From Dermatemys mawii (taxonomy: Eukaryota; Chordata; Testudines; Dermatemydidae), in the NCBI GenBank assembly GCA_007922305.1, contig ML677365.1:16536281-16600280 (forward strand): DNA of 64,000 nt, in the 5' to 3' direction. Positions 33,980 through 46,744 of the stretch are shown in pieces; the first letter of the stretch is position 1; each line of letters starts with the position of its first letter. The notes below the pieces were generated by a model. That model saw only the letters and a program-made list of their open reading frames with translations. It had not been told where the DNA came from and did not search any database. The translations under genes and the position numbers were made by a program.

Positions 33980-34761
33980 TAGGGCCCTACCAAATTCACG
34001 GCCATGAAATAACATGTCACGGACCTTAAAATCTGGTCTCTCTCCGCCTCTCCTCCCCATGAACTCTGTCCTTTCGTGTGCTTTTACCCTATACTATATA
34101 GATTTCACAGGGACCAGCATTTGTCAAATTGGGGGTCCTGACTCAAAAGGAAGTTGCAGGGGGGTCACAAGGTTGTTAGAGCGGTCATGGTATTGCCACC
34201 CTTAGTTCTGCACTGCCTTCAGAGCTGGGCAGCCACAGAGCGGTGGCTATTGGCTAGGCACCCAGCTGTGAAGGCAGCACCCCGCTGGCAGCAGCACAGA
34301 AATAAGGGTGGCAATCCCATACATTGCCACCCATACTTCTGGCCTGATGCCTTCAGTGCTGGGCAGCCAGAGAGTGGTGGCTGCTGACTGAGGGCCCAGC
34401 TCTGCGGGCAGCAGCACAGAAATAAGGGTGTCAACACTTACCATGCCATCCTTCCTTCTGCGCTGCTGCTGGCAGTGGTTTTGCCTTCAGTGCTAGGTTC
34501 CTGGTCAGCAGCTACCGCTCTCCAGCTGACCAGCTCTGAAGACAGTGCTGCTGCCAGCAGCAGTGCAGAAGTAAAGGTAACAGTATCTCAGGTGCCCCCT
34601 CCTTGTAATCCCCCCCCCCACTCTTCTTTTGGGTCAGGACCCCTACAATTACAACACCATGAAATTTTAGATTTAAATAGCTGACATCATGAAATTTATG
34701 ATTTTTTAAAATTCTCATTGTGAAATTGACCAGAATGGGCTGTGAATTCGGTAGGGCCCTG
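33980..34761. mobile_element. hAT-type non-autonomous element with AGGGCCCTACC ends
   Basis: The ends TAGGGCCCTACCAAATTCAC and GTGAATTCGGTAGGGCCCTG are inverted over about 20 bp with few mismatches. Flanks TTTATGAG (33972-33979) and TTTATGAA (34762-34769) match at 7 of 8 positions. The interior repeats GGGCAGCC, GGCAGCAGCACAGAAATAAG and TGCCACCC words two to three times, so it contains a diverged internal duplication. No transposase is encoded. Confidence 0.85.
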
Positions 34762-34769
34762 TTTATGAA

Positions 34770-35904
34770 GTTCCTGTAAGCATTCAGCATATCTCTCTGG
34801 ACTTGGTTCAATTTTCCAGCACAGTTACTCCCTTTTTAAGGTAAGTTTAATTTTGAGTCTGGTGGTCTGGATATGATAATTTTAATTCAGAGGACCTGCT
34901 TGTATAATAATAATTTGCTCTAATACTGTAGTGATGAGGGCCACAGAAAAATATAGAATGGCAGATGTTGCACTCCCACAGACAAAGAGGCAATTTAAAA
35001 AAAAAGTTGGGTTTTTGGTTATTTTTTAAACTATCCTCCTGATCCAAGTTCCCTCTTCTTTGCTTTTCTATTCTCTTCTTGTAAGCGGGAAAGGTCTGAT
35101 GAGCAGAATTCTTGCCAATTACAGTACATTATCCTTGCTGACAAGAACTGAGCAGAGAGGCAGGATAGTGAGAAATGCACTTGCAAACCAAACCACAGCT
35201 GCTCAGCAGTAATTTTAGAGCATCACTCTTGACATTTTCCTTGAAAATAATTTCCGGAGAATAAACCCATAAGCAAAAACATTGATACAACTCTAGGATC
35301 TTCACAAACTATTACATAAATGTTATATAACACTGCCTGGAGGGGATATCGCTAACAACAGAAATTATTACTATTGATTTATGAGTTAATAAAAGTTGGA
35401 GAAACACAAAAATTAGTTATAGACCAGACTCTTTAGCAGACTTATCCAATCTTGATTGTATCTAGAAACTTTACCACAGGGTCTTTATCCCAAGAAATAG
35501 GATTTACTCATAAATGGAAGACTGCCAAATTACAGGATGATTGCGGTACTAGATACTACTAGCATTCAGATGCTACGGTGATGAATGGCAGAATAAAACC
35601 CTAAGATATTACTCTCTTGGTCTAAGAATTACTGTTAATAGAAGCTTTCGTTTTTGCATGGAAGATGTACCCAAGTTCAGGAAAAAACAAAAAACGGAGA
35701 CATTTTGTTCTTCAGAACTAGTTTTCTTGGTTCTGGATGCATTTAAAATCTTACCTACATGCTTGCAATTAGTGAGTCACAATCCAAAACTGCTTCTCAG
35801 TTAGGCATCCTCTTCAGTGGAATCCTGTGAAACATCTTTCCACGCACAGTGTTATAGTTATTACCATATTATTAAGTTATTCATTGAGAACAGTCTAAGG
35901 ATGC
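34770..35904. other. Non-coding stretch, nothing recognised
   Basis: AT-rich sequence without gene, clear repeat or RNA gene. Confidence 0.5.
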
Positions 35905-36665
35905 ACCTTTCACTGGTGTTCTGGCACCTCCTCCTGGTCACTCTATGAATTAGCTCTTGAGGTCAATGACCCCTTCCTGCAGTTGCACACTGTCACTCTG
36001 TCTCTGTCTCAGGTCTGGAGCCCCTCTGTCACTTCAGGAACCACAGGCCAGGTCACTCAGTGGTTCCCCCCTTTTGGGATAGCAAAGTCCCTTCTCCCTA
36101 GCAGTCCTAGACAGTCTTCCCTCTCACTGTCCCATGGTGCCACTCCCTCAGTGGCTGGTAGGGAAACATGGGCCCACCCTTTACTCCAGGTTCCAGTCCA
36201 GGGGCCCTCAGCTCAGCAGTTCTGGGCCTTTCTCTTTCAATCCTCACTGCTCCATTCCTGGACTGCTTCCTACCACACCTAGTCCACTTCTACCTCTGTG
36301 TACCACCTCCAAAACCCTCCTCCCTGTGCCCAAGGAGTGATCGCTGTCCTGCCTGCAGCCTTTCCCAGCAGCCCTTTTTACTGCTCACGGCTCCTGGTCT
36401 TTCTACAGGCCCCTAGTGTTCCTGCACAGCTGAACCTGCTTCCAAATAGTTCTCTGCTCCCTGACTCTCCCTCCAGCTGCAGCATGATAGGGTTCTCAGC
36501 CCTACAGGATTGGCCTGGGGTCTCAAGGAATTAAAGATTATGTCACGTGATGATATCTCCAACAGTACATCCAACCAAAACTGGCAACCATGCCTGTGGA
36601 GTCAGTAGGCCTCCCTGACCATCTTCACCCCTTCCAGTCTTGGGTGGGGTGGGCATCTCATCACA
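35905..36665 (-). repeat. LTR-like repeat (family C), minus strand
   Basis: The right end GGGCATCTCATCACA is the complement of TGTGATGAGATGCCC and parallels the right end of 24013-25280. Shared phrases such as CAGTGGCTGGTAGGGAAAC and GGTCCAG/AGTCCAGGGGCCCT-like words support one family. There are long pyrimidine-rich stretches and no viral genes. The left edge is not defined. Confidence 0.4.
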
Positions 36666-36672
36666 AGGACCC

Positions 36673-36731
36673 TTGATGTGCTTTGTGCTGCACAGGATAC
36701 AAATACAATGATAATTCCTGCCCAAAAGAGG
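36673..36731. mobile_element. MIR/L2-type SINE tail fragment
   Basis: GTGCTGCACAGGATACAAATAC followed by ATTCCTGCCCAAAAGAGG resembles the tail words seen in ancient MIR/L2-related repeats. It is a short relic only. Confidence 0.35.
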
Positions 36732-36738
36732 TTGGGTG

Positions 36739-36764
36739 GGGTTTTTTTTTTTGGGGGGGGGGGG
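36739..36764. repeat. Homopolymer tract T12-13 followed by G12
   Basis: A run of T is followed directly by a run of G. Such tracts are prone to length errors in sequencing and slippage. Confidence 0.9.
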
Positions 36765-38154
36765 TTCAATGGGGCTTATGGGACTAGGACCACAAGTCCA
36801 ACTGATTTTATATCAATAGATTTTTTTTTCCTGTCTAAAGCCCTTATCTTGCTCCTACTAAATTAAATGGCAAAGTTTCCATTAACTTTAATGAGTATAG
36901 CATTAGACCCTAAAAAACATACATAGAAAAGACATTCAGAGGAAGGACTCACTTTAGGTTTTATTCACTTTTGTCCATGAGGTCACACTCCTTTCTCCTT
37001 GACTATGATAACAACGGTCCTTTAGTTTCTTGGTGGAGGTAAAGCGTTTTTTATGACTTACAAAGTGGTAAATGGTTTGGAAACTGGCAGCCAACGACAC
37101 TGCTGCTTTCTCCCACATGAGGTATTGTCACAGTTGTCATCATCAGAGGTACTTAAATGAGTGTCCCTTTGGCTGTAAGTGGGAGGGCACAGGTGGCGGG
37201 GAGTGTTCTACAAGAGCCTCTTGACTCTGGACCTGGCTTTGTGCCTTAGTCTGTCAGCACACAGACGTAACCGTCTGAGCCCAGAGCTCAGCACTTCAAA
37301 GGCCAGAGGGATTTTTTTGTGCATAGATGGGTTGAGGGCTACTGGTGTTTGAATGACATCATTCATAATTATTAATTATTATGGACAATCACCATATTTT
37401 ATGTGCCTGTTTGAAGGGCCTTGGTGGGGCTGTTCATTTCTATCCTGGATTCCAGTCCTCTTTCTTGTCATTCATCACCTTGCTCTTTCATCACTCCAGC
37501 TAACCCATCCTGAGGCACACAGCACCTCCTAACTTCACTTTGCACCCATACGTTTGCAAAGAGCACTTGCCAGGATCAAAATAAAAAATGACGACACTTT
37601 TCTACTAAAAGGATCCATTTCCAGTAGTCTCCTTATAACGTGTTATCTTGTCCTCGGCATTTAGTTTTTTGCAAATTAGAGGCGGCTGTGGGAAATTTGG
37701 GCAGTTAGTGTACATCAGGTGGGTGACGGCGAGTAACTGGGGATTATATGGAAGCGGGGAACAGGCACTGTCCCTGAACTATTCGTTTTAGATATTCTAG
37801 TGTTTGGGGGTTTCAAAAGCTGTTGAATTTTCATAAAGAAACTCATGTTGTGTTTTGAGCATTAGCCCAATTCCTCTGACACACACTTTCTACGTTACCT
37901 CTGTTTTGAATTTTCTTTTTTCTTTTGCTAACCAGTAAATGTAGATTTGTCATGTGCCCAGACATGCACATTCATTTTGTGAGTGTGGTTTATACCACAA
38001 GCGGTGAAAATTTGGGCCTGTTACTGTCTTTCAGGCACACAATTCATAAGTATCTTCCTCATTGTACTTGACAAGTACTCTCTCAACTTTCCAAGTCTAT
38101 ATGGACAAAAAAGTGAACTCTCTGTTCTCTACATATGAATGACTAGCTGTCTCT
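36765..38154. other. Non-coding stretch, nothing recognised
   Basis: I see no gene, RNA gene or defined element in this stretch. Confidence 0.5.
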
Positions 38155-38480
38155 TGAATTCATTTCTATTATTTGCTTCAATAGCTTTTCTTAGCAATAA
38201 TTTATTCCACATACTTATTGCACTTTGATTGAAATAGTTCTGGCTGAATTTCCCCTTCATTCTAAATTTTCTACATTTTAGACTGAGTCTCTTGTTTTTT
38301 ACGGCCCTCTCATCCGATCGAAGAGTTTCTCACTCCACTTATCAAAGCTCTTTACAATTTGAATATTTTTCTTAGAGCATCTTGAAGTATTCTCTCTGAT
38401 TTTTGCTGATGAAAATAAATGCATTCCTTTGTGTCAAATGCTCTTAAATCAGGATTTATTCTGCTTGCACTGCCATCTCC
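38155..38480 (-). mobile_element. Probable CR1-like 3' region, strongly diverged
   Basis: The plus strand has the organisation of CR1 3' ends in complement (AATAATTTATTCCACA, TTCATTCTAAATTTTCTACA, then a section comparable to CTCCTCTGGACTC-type text). It is much more diverged than the 12121-12765 and 57893-58400 copies, so the call is tentative. Confidence 0.4.
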
Positions 38481-38758
38481 AGAGAAATAGTACTCTATAG
38501 GAAAAGGTGACTCACTATTTCAGTCTAATCAATGCCTTGTACACTCTTTTAATGGAGAGGCGAGACAAATGCCCCCATTTGCCCCTTACCATCACTCCAT
38601 CTTCTGTCATCCTCAAAGGCCCTGAACCGTGTACTCCTTCAGCTAGAAGGGCTGGATGCAGTTCCTTCCTCGGGAGTTTGCATATCTCATTGAACAGTTT
38701 TTTAAATGTATCTCAATCTGATGCAGAATTTAGGTCCAGCTTGCTGCAAAGTACATTT

Positions 38759-38850
38759 TGTGTGTGTGTGTGTGTGTGTGTGTCTGTTTGTGTGAGACCC
38801 TTCTGCCAAGTGGAGTTGGCAGCAACGTGTGTGTGTGTGTGTGTGTATAA
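38759..38850. repeat. Two TG microsatellites
   Basis: TG runs at about 38759-38786 and 38828-38849 are separated by roughly 40 bp. Alternating purine-pyrimidine tracts of this kind can adopt Z-DNA and vary in length. The 234-codon open frame across them (38507-39211) is a by-product of the repeats and the adjoining CR1. Confidence 0.9.
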
Positions 38851-39164
38851 CCCCAGGCACTCACATCCCACACGTGCACTGAGCAGTGTCCTTTGCCTCT
38901 GTTTCTCACCCGCCATTTACTCCTACAGTAAGGATAACAACATTTCATTACCCATGCATTCGATTACTAGAGTGAGTTGCAACCCAAAACCAGCCAAAAT
39001 TGATCCTTTTGGCAAAGTAGCTCCATCTGCTGTTCACCTAGGCAGAGTAGGCATGTCTATTCAAGCATGGTCTGCTCCTGGCGTCTTTCCCTCCAGTGTG
39101 TTTCTAGATGTCAAGGGAGAGATCAATCAGACCCCGCTTACATATACATATATATGTTTTACAC

Positions 39165-39510
39165 AAGACTGGCCATACTGGGTCAGACCAATCGTCCATC
39201 TAGCCCAGTAGCCTGTATTCCAATAGTGGCCAGTGCCAGATGCTTCCAAGGGAATTTACAAAACAGGACAATTGTCAAGTGACCTATCTCCTGTCAGCCA
39301 GTCCCTGCTTCTGGCAGCCAGAGGCTTAGAGACACCCAGACCATAGGGTTGCATCCCTGACCATCTTAGCTAATAGCTACTGATAGTCCTATCTTCCATG
39401 AACGTATCTAATTCTTTTTCAACCCAATTATATTTTTGGCCTGCACAACATCTGCTGGCAATGAGTTCCACAGATTGACTCTATATAAAGTGAGTGAGAA
39501 ATGTTAAATC
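39165..39510 (-). mobile_element. CR1 LINE 3' end relic
   Basis: The plus strand reads GGTCAGACCAATCGTCCATC, TAGCCCAGTAGCCTGT, TGGCCAGTGCCAGATGCTTC and CATCTGCTGGCAATGAGTTCC, text that I associate with the complement of one turtle CR1 3' region. It belongs to a different subfamily from the 12121-12765 copy. There is no coding frame. Confidence 0.75.
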
Positions 39511-41337
39511 TTAAAATGGTGATTTTTATTGATTTAAATAGGAAAATATATACTCCAATCGGTTTAGGATGGGGTGCACCATTTATTCTGATGTGAAATT
39601 CAATTTATTTTTCATTGTCCCCTCACTTTCAGGTTTCAGTGTGCTCTGGATTGTCTTCTTTAACATCCTACAGAGATTTATGGTGGCAGGTCATAACTCT
39701 CAGAGCCATTATTCCAGCCAGTTTGTTGATTCAGGCAGAAACCTCTGCATCAGATTACACCCAGGTCATGTTTTTATGGTTTTCTTCACAACCAGGAAGG
39801 CTAGACACATTCATTTAGAAGGAAAGCTTGGATTCTGGAGCACAGGAGTGAATTCCACAGCAAATTTCAGAGCTGAGGAACACAAGACTCTTTTTTAAAT
39901 TAACATTCACTGAGGGACTGGGAGTTTCACGGCACTGCTAATATGTTGCACAGCCCTGCATCTGTAGATCAGGAAAGCCCACAGGTGCTGGAACTAGGGG
40001 TACAGAGGGTGCTGCTGCACCCCCAGGTTTGAAGTGGTTTCCATCATATACAGGGTTTACAATTTGGATCAATGGTTCTCAGCACCCCGCCATGTAAATT
40101 GTTCGAGCACCCCGGGAGAGCCAGAGGAAAAGTTTTGAATTTCAAACCTTTTCAACGAAGAACAGGGACACTTTTTCCTAATATTTAACAGCCTCCACTT
40201 ACCAGTTTGATTCCAGCCCACCTTACCATAGACTGAAAGTTGGGTTTTTGGTGGCTCCTGTGTGAGAGTTTGGTGTGTCTCAGTTGTAGTTCCTATACCA
40301 TAAACTCACCACCATTTTTTGCACTGATTGGCAGGCTCAGCAGGGAGGCTGTGAATGATTCCCCCACATCCTAAAGTATCCCCTGGCAACTGGGCACTCT
40401 AACGCCAGGATGCCATCCCACTTCCCCCCTCAGACTCCTAACGGCTCTCTTGCCTCCATAACATGCCTTCTTGGGGCTGGTTTATTACAAAAACTTAGTG
40501 CAAGGAATCTATAACAAAAGCCCCCAAACCCTAGTGCATCTAGTCCTTAAAATCCTACATCATTAGTCCATCAACGTAACATATTACCACACTCCAATGT
40601 GTTCTGCCGCACCTGGGCTCTTCTTCAGCCTTCTCCTGTCAGCTGGAGTCCAGCCCTGCTCTTCCTAGTCTCCAGCCTCTATGCTGGAGGGTCATTTTCA
40701 ACAGGGAAGCATCCATCTTTCTCCCGGTCCAAGAGCATCTCATCTCAAAGGGTATGGCTACACTACCATTAAACACCTGTGGCTTGCACATCAACAAAAG
40801 CTAGTTCACTCTTCAAAAGTGGAGATGCACTCTAGGAATTTCAGTGCACCAAGAAAGGAAGCCAATTCTGGGGTCTGTTTTTAAAATACTTTTGTGGGCC
40901 ATGAGAGGAAGTTTTTGATTTATTGGAAAATACAATTTTTTGGCTGCCACCAAGAAAATAAACTGTCTTTCTGCTTTTTTTCTTGTTTTTTTTCTAGTTC
41001 TTTCTTTTATTTTTGTAGAAAAGAAAGGAATCTTCTTCCATTGAAAGGAATGCTGTTGCCTCCAGAAATATTTTCCTTAGCTCTGCTGTAAAAAGAACGA
41101 ACTGCCAAACATACAGCTAAACCAAGCTGCACACTTATGTTCATTGAGTTAAGACTTGCACACTTGACTATAGAAAATAGGAGATCAAGTAAGGGGTATT
41201 TTTGGTTGAGAGTAGAAAATAACACAAGCCTGGACCAACCGCCATTTAAAACAAAGAGTTAAGAAACAGGAAATTGAATTAAATTCTCAGAGACAAATAT
41301 TCCCTTTGAAACAAAACATCAGAAGGAATCAGAAGGG
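39511..41337. other. Non-coding stretch with one short MITE
   Basis: Apart from the element at 39983-40111, nothing is recognised. The region 40430-40700 is pyrimidine-rich with GGTTTATTACA, the complement of a poly(A)-type signal. It could be a further minus-strand LTR, but I cannot define its ends. Confidence 0.4.
39983..40111. mobile_element. Short MITE with AGGTGCTGGAAC ends
   Basis: The left end AGGTGCTGGAACTAGGGG and right end GTTCGAGCACC are inverted with mismatches, and inner GGTGCTGCTGCACCCCC forms a further hairpin. The body phrase AAGTGGTTTCCATCATATAC is typical of a turtle repeat I recall. Size is about 129 bp. Confidence 0.55.
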
Positions 41338-41387
41338 GACAGGATTATATGATCTACAGGTCCCTTCCGGTCATACAGTTCTATGAA
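41338..41387 (+). mobile_element. CR1 LINE extreme 3' tail
   Basis: TATATGATCTACAGGTCCCT, TCCGGTCATACAGTTCTATG is the plus-sense 3' end of a CR1 element, ending in the TTCTATGA-type repeat. Only about 50 bp remain, which is typical of severe 5' truncation. Confidence 0.65.
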
Positions 41388-43469
41388 TTAATGTTCAAAA
41401 CATGCCTCAGAATACTGTAATGACAACTAAAATACTGATTCAAAGTTGTCTGATGCACTGACAATCAGTTAGCAGTTAAGATACTATGAATAATGTATAA
41501 GAGGTATGGTTTGACATTTTAATTTGGACAGTGGCAATGTTTTTCTAGCATTTTTGTTTTTTATCTCAATTAGCATTTTGGAAAGATGTATACAAAGTTT
41601 CAGTAGTAATCACAGAAAATGTGGGTATCAGTAGTACTTGGCTAATGCTTTGTGGGAAACCATCCTGGGTTCAAAGAAAGATTTTACTATTCCAGGAAAA
41701 ATTCTAAACAGATGCTAATTCTACTATAAGTTTGTAAAACTGGATAGACAGTGAAGTATGACAAAAAGAAAAATGACTCTCTGCCCAAGAGGTTGTATAC
41801 TCTCCCCAAGTGTTATACTTTTAATGAAATCAGCGTTTCCACCTGACATTTGCCAACAGCTGCTATGGAAGCAGCTCTGGAAGTTGCATGGCTTCTGCCC
41901 TGGCCCACTTAAAAGTAAGGGTAGTTTCTTACTGCAGCCCTAGAAAATAGCAACAAAGCTAAATGAACTTCAGAATGCCTCTTCTATGCAGCCACCAAAT
42001 AGTGCTGAACTCATTCTAGCGGGGTTAGATGGTAGGGCCTCTGGACAAGACTAGGCAGTGCTTTCCAAGAGACTGCAGAGGTGCCTGCCTGTATGTATTC
42101 CAGGACTCTGGTGATATGCTACTCACTGACACCAAAGCACAAGCAGAGTTCAGCATTTTGGGAAGGAGGATGTGATAAAGTAAAGGGCCGTTTGCCTATT
42201 GGCCATTCACAGTAGTGGATGGGGAACCAAGCTAACAGACTACTGACAATGTTACCATGGAGGAGTGTTTTATTTATCACTCCATATCTATACCGCGGCT
42301 GGATTTTCCCAAGTTGAGGCTGTGTTCCATTTTTTTCCGATATAGTTTTTCTTGTTTCATACACAGATGCAGTGCATGTGAAAGGAGCAATATTGCTTAT
42401 TAAGACTGCCCAGAAAAGGCAGTTAATGATCCCAGTAACTCTGAGTTGGGCCACAAGTTGGTCCAGTTATTTGTCTAGAGAGACCTCTGATATATTGAAT
42501 CCGGTCCTTTATTATGTTAACAGCTGACAGAATAATCACACATACAGATGGTAACAACCACATAATTTCAAACTACAAAAAAAAGATGATACATTATGCT
42601 TATTAATACAAATTATAGGATCATCTGAACAGTCAAACCAAAATGGTATTGCTAAATTCATGAGTCTATCTCACATTTCATGGCCAAATTTTCAAATATA
42701 GGGTTTTAAATTAGATAGCTGGATGCTTTAATAGGAACTTAGATGGCTAGATTTTGGTGCGAACCATCTGAAAAAAGAGAAAATTTCATCCTTGATTTTA
42801 AATTTGAGAAGAAAATGATAAAGTTTTTTAAAATCATATTAATGCTTTGGGAGCAGGGACTTTCTATTCTATGGAGTCACAGATTTTATGGACAGAATAT
42901 ATCATTAGATCATCTAGCCTGATCTTCTGAATTAGATTGGCCATAGAATTTTAATTAGATATTCTTGTCCTGAGCCCAATTATATGATGTTTGGTATATT
43001 AATATGTTTAGTATATACATATAGGTATCGTGTATATGTACCTTATGATACTAGTAGAGTACTTAGCATCCAGTCTTTATTGTGGCCTTTATATCTTACC
43101 ATCATAAGAACAGCAAATAGCATTAATAAACAAATGAGACATGGAACAAATAGTTTCTGTGAAGCCAAACACACATTTTTTTGTTTTAGTCACTTCTTGT
43201 TACTGGAGATGGGCCCAAGCAACAAAGTTTGGAGTTGGATCTCAATTGCTGCACATTCAAAGGAGTTTGCATTCAGGTTTTTGGTTTGTTTTTCCATACA
43301 CAAAGAGCAACCATTTACTTTCAGTCAAAATTGTCACTTTTCAATTTACGGTAAATGCAGCAATAAGAAAGAAAAATGCTCAATAAGAGGACAGAGTGAG
43401 TTAGTGTGAGAGAGCTCTGAAAAGGAGAGAGGACAGATGACCCAGAATTTAGGAAACTTGCCTAGAATT
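41388..43469. other. Non-coding stretch with a CR1 fragment
   Basis: Around 42880-42962 the plus strand (ATCATTAGATCATCTAGCCT, then GGCCATAGAATTTT) is the complement of a CR1 3' segment, about 80 bp long. The rest contains no recognised gene or element; the open frames at 42119-42454 (minus) and 42984-43409 (plus) have no domain features. Confidence 0.5.
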
Positions 43470-43655
43470 TATGAGAATTAGGTTCCATTCCCTGCTCCAC
43501 TATGCACTCGCTGTGTACCTTTGGGCAAGTCACTTTCTCTGTGCCTTGGTTCCCCAACTGAAAAATGGGGATAATAGCACTTCCATACCTCATGGGGGTG
43601 TTGTAAGGATAAATACATTAGCGATTGTGAGGTGCTCAGATGCTACACTAAGACG
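43470..43655 (+). mobile_element. MIR / CORE-SINE relic
   Basis: The order of plus-strand phrases is CTGTGTACCTTTGGGCAAGT, CACTTTCTCTGTGCCTTGGT, CTGAAAAATGGGGATAATAG, TACCTCATGGGGGTGTTGT, then GTGAGGTGCTCAGATGCTAC. This is the MIR order from core to 3' tail. It is one of the better preserved SINE relics here and explains the open frame at 43471-43734. Confidence 0.8.
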
Positions 43656-43936
43656 TGCCATAGAATTACCTGAAATAGTTAGACAACAAAATGGCCGCTG
43701 TCCTGGCACCACAGTAAAATTCTTAAAAATTTAAAAGTGAAGCAAAGCCCCTGTTTCTACATAAACAGCAGAGTGGTCCTATTACAGAGAAAGGGTAAGG
43801 ATCTGAACTTCCCCAGATGGGAATGTAATGTTTTGATCTAGGGCTTTGTTTCATGCCCATCACTACATATTATATTTAGGCAATGACAAATCTGAATTAG
43901 TATGTACCAGAGAGAGAGAAGGAGGCTGGCAATGAA

Positions 43937-43976
43937 GATAGATAGATAGGTAGGCAGGAAGGTAGGTAGATAGATT
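43937..43976. repeat. GATA/GGTA-type microsatellite
   Basis: GATAGATAGATAGGTAGG continues into GGAAGGTAGGTAGATAGATT, an impure tetranucleotide repeat of about 40 bp. Confidence 0.85.
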
Positions 43977-46370
43977 TAACTCCCACCTCCCCCACCCCCG
44001 AGTTCATTGTGAACATAATATTGTATAAGCATATATAATATTTTGTTTAAGATACACAGTATCTAATATCTTGGCATGGCTAGCTGCTAACTGCAGTCAA
44101 TTGTCATCTTGTTCAGGTGCGGGGGTGGGGGGGGCGGGAGAGAATAGTCACTAATTAGCCTGCAGCTTGCAGTAAAAAAGTTATTACACAGTTCTGCCAC
44201 ACTAGAAGTCCAGGAACATGGTCTGCGTCTTGTATGGCATTAGACTGGTAGTTCTTAAGCTACCCGATGCTCAAACTGGTGCCCATACCAAAAGGAAAAA
44301 GCTTTGCAGCATGATGTATATTTCATTTGGAACACAGTTTCAGATAATTACTGAGGGTCACACCAAGGCCAGCGTATTTTTATTTACATGCTCCTTGTAA
44401 TTCAAGGCCTTCAAAAAAGCCACACGTCTTTATTTCTATTTTTCCTGCTTTGTCCCATGTGTCCCTTAGTTAAGTTCTTCCCTCTGGTGAAATCAGTGTG
44501 ATGTTTAGCCTCTGGCTCAGAAAATGTGTGGGCACATCCCCTTCACAGCCACTGCTGATTCAGTTTCATGAATCATCTCTCGGGAGTGCTACTCCCACTG
44601 CTGTATGAATGATGCAATGGGAGCATTCTCCTCCTTTTCTGATTCTTAACACTTCCCACATCTAGGGCAGACACACTCTGGGGCCTGGGAACCTGCAGTG
44701 TTTCTCAACAGCCAGTCTCCGCCAGGGCAGCCCTGCTGCACCACCGCCACCACGATGCAGGTCCACCACCCGTCTTGTTCGTGCATTCACATAGCAAAGA
44801 TATTATCGAATACAGGCAAGAAAGCCAGACAGCGAGGAGTCAAGCCTCCCACCCTGCTCAGCCTTTATGTTATTTGAGGTCAATTACTGTAAACTATCAA
44901 TTTTTCAGGAATGCTATTAATTCAACTGCTGTATAAACCAAGCCCTGTGTTTCTTTGCAGTTACAATGCACACGATTTCAAACCCTAGTAATCCTAGATT
45001 TTTCTCTCCAGTGTTTTCCTTTTTCTTTTCTCCCAGAATTAATGCTTTCCAGCTGTGTATTCTTTGGATCTGTTTCCTCACCAGCTTTTTCCATAATATG
45101 GCGCTGGTCCACTTCCAAGCCCCAGATGTGCTATTTATTTACTCTGAAGCATCTGGCCCCTGACATGGTCCTGTCACTGCAACGTGGCAAACTTGTGAAA
45201 AACTCAGCCTGGCAGCTAATTATCAGGCAGTACTATACTGGCAGGCAGTGAGAACATTTCAGAGGTGAGAGGAACAGAGGAGTGGGATGGAAATGAGGAA
45301 GGAGCAGAGTGCATGTTTTTCTATGCTGTACTTTCTAAGGTTGCAGATATTAGTGACATTCAAATTGGAAGCTAGGGATTTCACTCTTCTGTAACCAGAA
45401 CCATGCAGACATTAAACCCCATAGAAACAGACCAGCCTGGCTGCTGGCCCTTAAACATCCTCTCTTTCAGTCTCCGCGCAGCTTCACGGTAAAGCTGTAT
45501 GCACTCCATTTCGTGCTGTTGTACATGTTATGTAAGATCATGCATTTTTTTAAAGACCTTCGAAAGGACTGTGGCCCCTGGACTAAATTAAGAATGGTGT
45601 GTTCACCTTCCCTCTGGAGGTTGGACAACTTAAGAAAGGCCCTTTGGGATAAATATTTTCCATTAGAGCTTTATCAGGCTGCAAATATCCTCTTTGCTAT
45701 CGCAGCAGAACAACAATTCCCTCATTTTGTTTTAAAAGGCAAAATACAAGGGAAAAAAACCCTCCAAAATACTCTCTAAAATGAAAATTCCAAGACGGCA
45801 ATTACAGTAAGTATAAATAATTGTTTAAATGATAGCATCTCTGCTTTGGCTTACACGTCCAAGTGCCTTAAAGCCAAGCATCTGAAACTGTATGATGTCA
45901 GTAAGCTGTAAAGTGGCCCTGAAGAGACAGATGTTTGAGCAGGTGTCAGTGAAGGAATCAGCCACAGGTGTTCAAGGCCAAGAAGACATAGAGCGTTGGG
46001 AGTTAAACCCTGTATGAGAGAAACAAGCCTGTCACTTATGCTTCAGAGCTGAAGGGTGTGTGCTCGGATGCTTTACAACTGTAGTAAGAAGCCAGGCAGG
46101 AGGGGCTGGGAAAGTTCTAAGCAGAGGTTCTGCCGTGAAGCAGAGAGAGGCAGGCTTTAGGGAAAGGCCTTATTTTCCTTAATCTAATCCCATTCCTTGT
46201 TCAGTGTTAGAAGACAGCAATTCATTCTGTGATTCTTCACCCTTGTCATAGGATGAGAGAGAAGTATTTCCAGATTTGTTCTTTCTTTCATGCCCCCATC
46301 ATCTGTCTCTGAAGATGCCTCAGGCTAGAGAAAAGGAGCATGTACTCCTCCAGCAATACAGCTCTCTAGC
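43977..46370. other. Non-coding stretch left of the Harbinger element
   Basis: I see no gene or defined element. Pyrimidine-rich and G-rich short tracts occur near 43980-44000 and 44118-44140. The open frames at 44955-45251 and 45513-45779 have no domain features. Confidence 0.45.
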
Positions 46371-46744
46371 TTAAGGGCATGGCTACTCTTGCAGATGTAG
46401 AGCGCTGGGAGTTAAACCAGCCCTCAGAGACCACAGCGGGGAAAGTGCTGCTGTGTGTTCACACCGTCACCTGCAAGCGCACTAATGTGGCCACATTTGC
46501 AGAACCTGAAGCAGCATTGGGAGCGGTGCATTATGGGCAGCTATTCCACAGAGCACTTCTTCCCATTCTGGCTCTGTGGCTTGTAGGAAGAGAGTGTGGA
46601 GTATGGAGCATTCTGGGTCCTGTTCCAACGCCCTGTGAGGCATCGCTTCACATCCCAGCAATTCCCGTGTTTCCATCCACATTTGGTGCTATCTTTCAAC
46701 GTTTTTTGTACTATGCGCTCTGTCTTCCCTTTCAATCTGCAGGA

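Noticed and set aside
38507..39211. 234-codon open frame
   Set aside because: Built from TG microsatellites and the edge of a CR1 relic; Cys/Val runs are repeat translations.
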